Assembly: GCA_964630635.1 (NCBI GenBank)
Contig: CAZVVM010000016.1
Span: 1-27,518, forward strand
Length of the DNA: 27,518 nt
Source of the DNA: Colimorpha_A sp964630635
GTDB taxonomy: Bacteria > Bacillota > Clostridia > Oscillospirales > CAG-272
Direction: 5' to 3'
Below are positions 22,074-27,518 of the stretch, in pieces. The notes under the pieces are model-generated. The model saw only the letters and a program-made list of their open reading frames with translations. It had not been told where the DNA came from and did no database searches. A program made the translations under genes and the position numbers. The stretch's first letter is position 1; every line of letters starts with the position of its first letter.

Positions 22074-23540
22074 TTAGTACAGACCGTGGTCCTTGAGATA
22101 CTGCTTTGAAGCTTCAAGAGCGATATTGCGCTCCGAGAAGGGATGCGTGCCGTCGGGCATTATTTCATATTCCTCGTGTCCCTTTCCCGCCAGCAGGATA
22201 ACGTCGCCGAGCTGTGCGGTTCTGACGGCGTATTCAATCGCCTCTTTGCGGCTTTCGATAACGGTATGAGGACAGTCCTCGTCGAATCCCTCAAGGATGT
22301 TATTTATGATATCTCTTGTGTTCTCACTGCGGCTGTTATCTGCCGTAACGATAACGAAATCTGCCATTTTCGAGGCAATTCCGCCCATTACGGGACGCTT
22401 CATGCGGTCGCGGTCACCGCCGCAACCGAAGAGAAGCACAAGACGCTGTTCGTCCTTCATAAATTTTCGAACGGTTTTGAGGACGTTTTCAAGCGCATCG
22501 GGCGTGTGCGCGAAATCTATGTAGAGCGAGAAATCGTTTGTCGGCAGCGAGATGCGCTCCATTCTGCCCTTGACGCCCGTGAAACGGCTCAATGCTGCCA
22601 TTATCGTTCTGTGCGGAATACCGTCGGTATAAGCCGCGGTTGCCGCTTCAAGAGTGTTCATAACGGTAAACGAGCCGGGTATGGGCGACGTTATTCTGAA
22701 AACAAGGTCCTTTGTGAATACGTCGTAATCAATGCCTTGGCTCTTGTTATCGGAAACGTTCTTTGCACAGAAATCGACCGAGGCGCCCTTTGCGGAGCAG
22801 AGGAACGGCTTATTTGACGCGTTTATCATTACGGACGAATAGCTGTCGTCTGCGTTGATTATTGCGCGTCTGACCTTCGGAAAAAGCTTTGCCTTTGCCT
22901 TTGCGTACTCGTCGAGTGTCTTATGAAAATCAAGATGCTCGGGCGTGAGGTTCGTAAAGACTCCGCAGTCGAAATATATCGGCTCAAGCTTGCCGAGAGC
23001 GAGCGCGTGTGACGACGCTTCCATAATTACGTGAGTATATCCCTCGTCGCGGAATTGAGCAAGAAGCGGGTAGAGCACAGACGGGTCGGGGGTTGTCATT
23101 TTGCCCGTTATTGTGCCTATCGTTGCTGCTTTGATGCCTGCGGCACGGTATATTTCGGTAAGCATTGTGACGGTGCTTGTTTTGCCGTTGGTTCCCGTTA
23201 CTGCGGTGATCTTGAGACCCTTCCAGGGGTCATTATAAAAGCGCGACGTCAGATACGCTTCCCCCGCACGGGTATTTTCAAAAACCGCGTAGGGAAGTGA
23301 AAGCGCGTTCAGCTTTTCCTCGATCTCGGGGCGGTTTTCATCAATGGCGAATGCAACGGCACCGTTCTCGATCGCCTTGTCAATAACAAGGTGTCCGTCG
23401 CGCGTGAAGCCCTTGATACATACGAAGAGATATCCCTCTTTACATAGAGTTGGATCGGGGGTAATTCCCGTTATTTCGATTTCGGGGATCTCTGCCGAGA
23501 GGCGGCAGGGAACGTTATTGAGCATTTCAGTAAGTAACAT
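22074..23540 (-). CDS. murE: MurE, UDP-MurNAc-dipeptide:diamino-acid ligase
   Basis: The Mur ligase has 488 residues with ATP loop AVTGTNGKTSTVTM (113-126), EASSHAL (174-180), LTPEHLDFH (198-206) and FGCGGDRDRMKRP in the C-terminal domain. It adds the third residue of the peptide stem, normally meso-diaminopimelate in clostridia. The residues that recognise the diamino acid, DNPR in meso-DAP enzymes, read DNSR here (401-404): the Arg is kept and the Pro replaced by Ser. This favours meso-DAP but is worth checking. The ATG at 23540 follows GGAG with 8-base spacing. It is co-transcribed with the upstream PBP gene (32-base gap) and with murF. Confidence 0.95.
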   Translation of the reverse strand: MLLTEMLNNVPCRLSAEIPEIEITGITPDPTLCKEGYLFVCIKGFTRDGHLVIDKAIENGAVAFAIDENRPEIEEKLNALSLPYAVFENTRAGEAYLTSRFYNDPWKGLKITAVTGTNGKTSTVTMLTEIYRAAGIKAATIGTITGKMTTPDPSVLYPLLAQFRDEGYTHVIMEASSHALALGKLEPIYFDCGVFTNLTPEHLDFHKTLDEYAKAKAKLFPKVRRAIINADDSYSSVMINASNKPFLCSAKGASVDFCAKNVSDNKSQGIDYDVFTKDLVFRITSPIPGSFTVMNTLEAATAAYTDGIPHRTIMAALSRFTGVKGRMERISLPTNDFSLYIDFAHTPDALENVLKTVRKFMKDEQRLVLLFGCGGDRDRMKRPVMGGIASKMADFVIVTADNSRSENTRDIINNILEGFDEDCPHTVIESRKEAIEYAVRTAQLGDVILLAGKGHEEYEIMPDGTHPFSERNIALEASKQYLKDHGLY

Positions 23541-23572
23541 ATAATCTGCTCCGTTTTCTGAATATTTGTAAT

Positions 23573-25834
23573 TTACGCGGTTTCGTCAAGATAACGGACG
23601 GTTATCGTGACGACGGTTCCTTCGGTCACGAGAGTTCCGGGGGATATGGACTGCGAGATAACGTACGCCTCGGCAGAGGTCGTGTTAGCCGCACCGTTGA
23701 TTATGACGTTAAAGCCGCGGTTGGCAAGCGTTTTGTTGGCTGCTGTTGCCGTTTGTCCGACGACGTCGGGAACCGTTTTGTTTGCAACGGGGGTTGCGCT
23801 TCCTGTATAGAAGATGACCTTTCCGGCGTTCTTCATTATTTCCTGACCCTTTGCAGGAACCTGGTAGGTTATCACGTCGCCGTTTCCGCGTATCTCGTAC
23901 TCAATTCCGCGGTTGACTACTGCCGAGATCGTGTCCTGCTTGCTCCATCCGACGTAATTGCCGAGAGTTGTTTTGATCTTTTTAAGCTCTGCGCTTGAAT
24001 AGTTACGCTCGATTCCTATATAGGGAAGTATCTCGTCAAGGAGTCCTGCGATATAGGGAGCAGCTACGGTGCTTCCGTATTTGGAAGGAGACGTAGGAGT
24101 ATCAACGACGATTATCGCGGCTATCTGCGGGTCGTCCGCAGGTGCAAATGCTGCACAGGAGCCGACTCGGTATGAGAAATTACCGTCGGGGTCGGCAAGG
24201 TCTCGGATCTCGGAAGTACCTGTTTTAGCGGCGATCTTGTATCCGGCAACGTATGCATTTTTTGCACCGCCGTTTTTACTTGAAACACCGCCCTCGAGGA
24301 TAGTTGCGAGAGTGTTACATACGCTTTCGCTCACGACCTGACGCTTAATTATCGTCTCGTGCTGCATCAGAATGTTTCCGTCGTCATCGATGATCTTGTC
24401 AACGACGTAGGGAGTAATGAGATTACCGCCGTTTGCTACGGTATTGATTGCAGTCAGCTGCGTAAGAGGCGTTACCTTAAACGTCTGACCGAATGAATAG
24501 ACTGCAAGCGATACGTCGGTGAAGTCTGCCTTGGACGAATAGATACCAATTGCTTCACCGGGCAGGTCGATGCCTGTTTTGGACGTTATTCCGAATGATT
24601 CAAAATACTTATAGAAGGTATTCTGACCGAGTTTCAGTGCGGTCGACATCATCAGAGGGTTACACGACATTTGAAGTCCCGTCGTGAAAGTAACGGAACC
24701 GTGTCCCTTCGTTCGGTGACAGTGGATCGGATTCGGGTATCCTGATACCATATAAGAGCCGCTGCAGTAAAATTCTGTTGTGGGAGTTACAACGCCTTCT
24801 TCAAGCGCCATAGCACTCGTTACTACCTTAAACGTCGATCCCGGCTCGTAAAGCTCGGAAACGGCTTTGTTTCTCCAAAGCGTATAAAGAAGCTCCGTGC
24901 GGTATTTTGAATATTCAGTCGACTCGGGGTCAAGACCGCTGTTTTCAAGCTTGCTTTGCGAATTTGCATCGAGCTGATAGGGAGAATTGAGGTCAAACGA
25001 CGGATAGGTCGCCATGCCGAGAATTGCTCCCGTGTTGCAGTCCATAACGATTCCCGTAACTCTGTTGAGGGGATTAGAATCAAGATACGCCTGTTTCACC
25101 TGATTTTCAAGTGCGCGTTGGATAGTTACGTCGATAGTCGTGACGAGGTTTGCGCCGTTTGACGCGTCAATATAAGTATCGTACTTGCCTGGCATCTGTC
25201 CGCCCTGCGCGTCCTTTGAGGTTATGTATTTACCCGACTCGCCCTTAAGGAATGAGTCGTATTGAAGTTCAAGACCGCTCAAGCCCTGGTCTGTACCGAC
25301 GACGCCAATGACGTTTGAAGCGAGGGAAGAAAAGGGATAATATCTTGCAGAGCCGGCTTCGAGATGAACCTGAAGCTTCAAATCATTTTCAAGAATGAAC
25401 GCGCGCACAGCGTTTGCCTGCTCTTCGGTCGCTTTTTTGAGCACGGTTTCGTCGGCGCGGTGTGTCTTCTTCGTAAGCGCGATTATCTTATCGTAATCGA
25501 CGTCAAGGATTTCGGAAAGACCCTTTGCGATCAGCTCTGCCTTGCCGCTCTTTTCAATATCTCGCGGAGATATAAATACGCGGTAGACGGTATAGTTCGA
25601 AGCGAGCTTCGTCATATTGGTATCATATATCTCGCCGCGCTCTGCTTTGAGAGTCGTATAGCGCTGAATGTTGTTTATTACCTTATTTTGATATTTATCG
25701 TAGTCAATTATCTGTAACTGGAAAAGTCTGAATATGAGAATGCACCAAAAAGCCATGAAACACATAAGTATTATCATGGATCTTCCGGGTATCATTCTTT
25801 TGCGTGCAGCTACTGAGGGTTTAATTTCAGGCAC
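23573..25834 (-). CDS. ftsI: Class B penicillin-binding protein (FtsI/SpoVD type) with PASTA domains
   Basis: The reading frame encodes up to 753 residues. A membrane helix (about 19-40) is followed by a dimerisation domain with LKAERGEIYD, then the transpeptidase domain with STFK (333-336, nucleophile S333), SCN (390-392) and KTGT (537-540). Two PASTA domains end the protein (about 620-678 and 687-747, the second starting TVPDVVGQ). It crosslinks septal peptidoglycan outside the membrane, paired with FtsW. The start is uncertain. GTG at 25834 overlaps the GGAGG, an in-frame ATT (25825) has ideal 8-base spacing, and the first ATG (25795) has no SD but still keeps the membrane helix. It is the first gene of its own transcription unit. 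Confidence 0.93.
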   Translation of the reverse strand: MPEIKPSVAARKRMIPGRSMIILMCFMAFWCILIFRLFQLQIIDYDKYQNKVINNIQRYTTLKAERGEIYDTNMTKLASNYTVYRVFISPRDIEKSGKAELIAKGLSEILDVDYDKIIALTKKTHRADETVLKKATEEQANAVRAFILENDLKLQVHLEAGSARYYPFSSLASNVIGVVGTDQGLSGLELQYDSFLKGESGKYITSKDAQGGQMPGKYDTYIDASNGANLVTTIDVTIQRALENQVKQAYLDSNPLNRVTGIVMDCNTGAILGMATYPSFDLNSPYQLDANSQSKLENSGLDPESTEYSKYRTELLYTLWRNKAVSELYEPGSTFKVVTSAMALEEGVVTPTTEFYCSGSYMVSGYPNPIHCHRTKGHGSVTFTTGLQMSCNPLMMSTALKLGQNTFYKYFESFGITSKTGIDLPGEAIGIYSSKADFTDVSLAVYSFGQTFKVTPLTQLTAINTVANGGNLITPYVVDKIIDDDGNILMQHETIIKRQVVSESVCNTLATILEGGVSSKNGGAKNAYVAGYKIAAKTGTSEIRDLADPDGNFSYRVGSCAAFAPADDPQIAAIIVVDTPTSPSKYGSTVAAPYIAGLLDEILPYIGIERNYSSAELKKIKTTLGNYVGWSKQDTISAVVNRGIEYEIRGNGDVITYQVPAKGQEIMKNAGKVIFYTGSATPVANKTVPDVVGQTATAANKTLANRGFNVIINGAANTTSAEAYVISQSISPGTLVTEGTVVTITVRYLDETA

Positions 25835-25846
25835 CTCCGTTTGGGT

Positions 25847-25868
25847 CTTTCGGAGAAATTTCCGAAAG
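25847..25868 (-). promoter_or_regulatory. Leader hairpin of the PBP-mur operon
   Basis: CTTTCGGA (25847-25854) and TCCGAAAG (25861-25868) form a perfect 8-bp stem with a 6-base loop in the 5' untranslated region, 12 bases before the GTG start candidate and close to the ribosome binding site. There is no T-run, so it is not a terminator. It may affect mRNA stability or translation. Confidence 0.5.
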
Positions 25869-25886
25869 ATGGGTATACTTATATAT

Positions 25887-25915
25887 ATTATACTACTAAA
25901 TATATGAATTTACAA
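25887..25915 (-). promoter_or_regulatory. Promoter of the PBP-murE-murF-mraY-ftsW-murG-ftsQ operon
   Basis: On the minus strand TTGTAA (25910-25915), a 17-base spacer and a perfect TATAAT (25887-25892) follow directly after the ftsL terminator. The next seven genes have no terminator between them. Confidence 0.75.
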
Positions 25916-25923
25916 TACGAAAT

Positions 25924-25969
25924 AGAAAGAAAAAGAGGAACAACGGTAAATTTTTTTGCCGTTGTTCCT
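25924..25969 (-). terminator. Intrinsic terminator downstream of ftsL
   Basis: On the minus strand an 11-bp GC-containing stem (arms 25959-25969 and 25936-25946) with a 12-base A/T-rich loop is followed by CTTTTTCTTTCT. It separates the rsmH-ftsL unit from the PBP operon. Confidence 0.88.
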
Positions 25970-25998
25970 TGATGACCGTGTTTATTTGCCGCAAGCCG

Positions 25999-26619
25999 TT
26001 ACTCTGCGTTCGGATTGATCGTGTCGCCGGGATCCATCGTTATATACTTCTTCGTGACCTCGTCAACGGTTACCATACCGAACTTTTCCTTTGCCATCTT
26101 TTCAATGAGCGTAAGGTCATTTTTCATATCGAGCTTTGCGGTCAGATCTTCTGCCTCGAAGGAGAGGGTAGCGATCTCGCTCTTGAGATCGGAGACCGTC
26201 GAGGTGTGCTCGTTGATCTGAACGTAGTTGAAGATCATATAGAAGAAAAGAAGCGAGCAAAGAAGTGAAAGGAAAACGACGGAATAGGGGAACGCGACCT
26301 TCGTCGTGTCGGTAACCGTTCTCACCGTCGGCTCGGTTCTGACCGATGCAACGGGAACTGCCATCTTCTTTGCGGGAACGCTTACGGGAAGCGAGCCGAC
26401 CGCAACGTCTGCCTTTGCCGCTCTTGCGTTGGGATTAGACATATTGGGTGAACGGGTAACGCCTCTTCTTTTGTGTTCGCCGCTCTTTATTCTGCTGTAA
26501 CCGTTGACGCGTCTGTCGGAGGAGTTTGCGGTGCGTGAATTGGAAACGGAAGAAGATCTCTTCGCATTTGCCGAGTCGTTATTTGCATTCGTTCTGGCTC
26601 TCGTGACGTCGTTTGTCAT
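25999..26619 (-). CDS. ftsL: FtsL-like bitopic septum protein with long basic N-terminal tail
   Basis: The protein has 206 residues. A cytosolic tail of about 110 residues, rich in Asn, Ser, Arg and Lys, precedes one membrane helix (about 112-130). A heptad-like extracytoplasmic segment (about 135-175, INEHTSTVSDLKSEIATLS) and a tail with KMAKEKFGMV follow, the pattern of FtsL/DivIC proteins. It would act with DivIB and a DivIC partner to switch on FtsW-PBP. Sequence identity in this family is low, so the name rests on layout and on its place between rsmH and the septal PBP gene. I chose the ATG at 26619 (AAGGA 7 bases upstream); the frame stays open for 24 more codons, but those overlap the end of rsmH. 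It is followed by a strong terminator. Confidence 0.8.
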   Translation of the reverse strand: MTNDVTRARTNANNDSANAKRSSSVSNSRTANSSDRRVNGYSRIKSGEHKRRGVTRSPNMSNPNARAAKADVAVGSLPVSVPAKKMAVPVASVRTEPTVRTVTDTTKVAFPYSVVFLSLLCSLLFFYMIFNYVQINEHTSTVSDLKSEIATLSFEAEDLTAKLDMKNDLTLIEKMAKEKFGMVTVDEVTKKYITMDPGDTINPNAE

Positions 26620-26635
26620 TACTTTTTCCTTCTTT

Positions 26636-27518
26636 CTAAAGTTTTTCAGCCACTCGAAGCTTTGCGCTGTGGCTTCTCTTGTTTTCTTCAAGCTCCTTGT
26701 TGCTTGGGAGTATCGGTTTTCTTGATATTTGCTTTACTGTCGGCTTCTTTCCGCATACGCAGACCGGGAAGCTGGGCGGGCAGGTACAGCCCTTACATAG
26801 GTCGTTTATAGTTTGTTTAACGAGTCGATCCTCAAGAGAATGGAACGTAATAATTGCCATTCTGCCGCCCTCGTTCAGGCACTCCGCGATGTCCCTTACT
26901 GTCGGCGGGATTATTTCAAGCTCGCCGTTAACTTCAATTCTGATTGCCTGGAAGGTTCTTTTTGCGGGATTCGATCCCTTTTCGCGGAACTTCGGGGGAA
27001 TCGAGTCGGTTATTATAGATACAAGCTCAAGCGTCGTATTTATAGGTTTTGTCTTTCTGTACTCAACTATTCTTGCAGCTATTCTTCTGGAAAACTTTTC
27101 TTCACCGTACTGGAAGATCACGTTTGCGAGCCCTTCTTCGGAATAGGTGTTTACAATATCGTATGCAGAAACAGGATCGTCTCTGTTCATTCGCATATCG
27201 AGAGGAGCGTCTGCGTTATAGGAGAAGCCGCGCTCGGCTACGTCGATCTGATGAGAGGAGATCCCAAGGTCGATAAGCACACCGTCGGGCTTTCGTCCGT
27301 TAAGAATCTCTTTGAGATTTGAGAAGTTGTTTTTAACTATCTCGACTCTGTCGGAGAAGGGCGCAAGTCGTTCCGTTACCGCCTCGATTGCGTCGATGTC
27401 GCGGTCTATTGCGATGAGCTTTCCGTTTTCATTCAAACGGCTTGCGATAGCGTAGCTGTGACCGCCGCCGCCTGCCGTGCAGTCTACGTAGAGACCGTCG
27501 GGCTTTATGTTCAGTCCG
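26636..27518 (-). CDS. rsmH: RsmH (MraW), 16S rRNA C1402 N4-methyltransferase (5' end cut by window edge)
   Basis: The frame is open to the right edge; about 293 residues are visible and roughly 20 N-terminal residues lie outside. The visible part starts GLNIKPDGLYVDCTAGGGGHS, which is the SAM-binding motif I, so translation does not begin at the internal ATG at 27436. Other hallmarks are DLGISSHQID, AFQAIRIEVNGEL, TFHSLEDRLVKQ, the Cys-rich CKGCTCPP segment, and ENKRSHSAKLRVAEK at the C-terminus. It methylates C1402 in the ribosomal decoding centre. It heads the dcw cluster and ends 16 bases before ftsL, with which it is co-transcribed. Confidence 0.96.
   Translation of the reverse strand, partial: GLNIKPDGLYVDCTAGGGGHSYAIASRLNENGKLIAIDRDIDAIEAVTERLAPFSDRVEIVKNNFSNLKEILNGRKPDGVLIDLGISSHQIDVAERGFSYNADAPLDMRMNRDDPVSAYDIVNTYSEEGLANVIFQYGEEKFSRRIAARIVEYRKTKPINTTLELVSIITDSIPPKFREKGSNPAKRTFQAIRIEVNGELEIIPPTVRDIAECLNEGGRMAIITFHSLEDRLVKQTINDLCKGCTCPPSFPVCVCGKKPTVKQISRKPILPSNKELEENKRSHSAKLRVAEKL

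Noticed and set aside
26620..26691. 24-codon upstream extension of ftsL
   Set aside because: It overlaps the end of rsmH, and the ATG at 26619 has a well-spaced AAGGA.
27436..27436. Internal ATG as the rsmH start
   Set aside because: The frame is open to the window edge and the SAM motif TAGGGGHS lies upstream of this ATG, so the gene is cut by the edge rather than starting here.

Overview
This looks like a chromosomal segment of a low-to-medium GC, anaerobic Bacillota, most likely an uncultured gut-type member of the Clostridia. The evidence is strong AGGAGG ribosome binding sites, TTGACA/TATAAT promoters with 17-base spacers, many intrinsic terminators, a GlpP antiterminator, a DUF1667 protein and a clostridial-type division/cell-wall (dcw) cluster. 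I see no phage, integron, IS element or CRISPR array. No stretch longer than about 210 bases lacks a feature.

Left part (1-9089). The first 17 codons of a sugar-ABC ATPase run off the left edge. tex (RNA-binding accessory protein) follows on the minus strand. A MgtC/SapB-family membrane protein is divergent from tex. Next comes a glycerol-3-phosphate operon: a strong promoter, a leader terminator about 12 nt after the predicted start of transcription, glpP, a GlpA-like FAD/[2Fe-2S] dehydrogenase, a second FAD/NAD oxidoreductase and a small four-cysteine protein (DUF1667). A second plus-strand unit holds rsgA (ribosome-maturation GTPase) and a PTS EIIC-like membrane protein without IIA or IIB partners.

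Middle (9090-14760). An unrecognised lipoprotein gene converges on a histidine kinase/response regulator pair. Upstream of that pair, on the same strand, is a membrane-anchored HtrA-type protease with a Gln/Asn/Tyr/Pro-rich cytosolic tail. The promoter for the two-component genes is nested in the htrA terminator. A short-chain dehydrogenase is divergent from htrA. It is followed by a palindrome-rich repeat element and a tRNA-Lys(TTT) gene.

Right part (14769-27518). This is a dcw cluster, all on the minus strand, in the order rsmH (cut by the window edge), ftsL, PASTA-type PBP, murE, murF, mraY, ftsW, murG, ftsQ/divIB, ftsZ. An intrinsic terminator after ftsL and a new promoter before the PBP gene split it. 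ftsZ has its own promoter and terminator. murD, murB, murC and ftsA are not present in this stretch.

Most of the window is housekeeping sequence, and I did not find a convincing undescribed system. The points most worth a second look are: the SEDS protein FtsW, with no Asp in the expected catalytic motif and a 135-residue basic tail; FtsZ, with a non-canonical C-terminal peptide; the self-controlled glp operon; the terminator/promoter overlap at htrA; the palindromic repeat element; and the PBP gene, whose ribosome binding site is best placed for an ATT codon.
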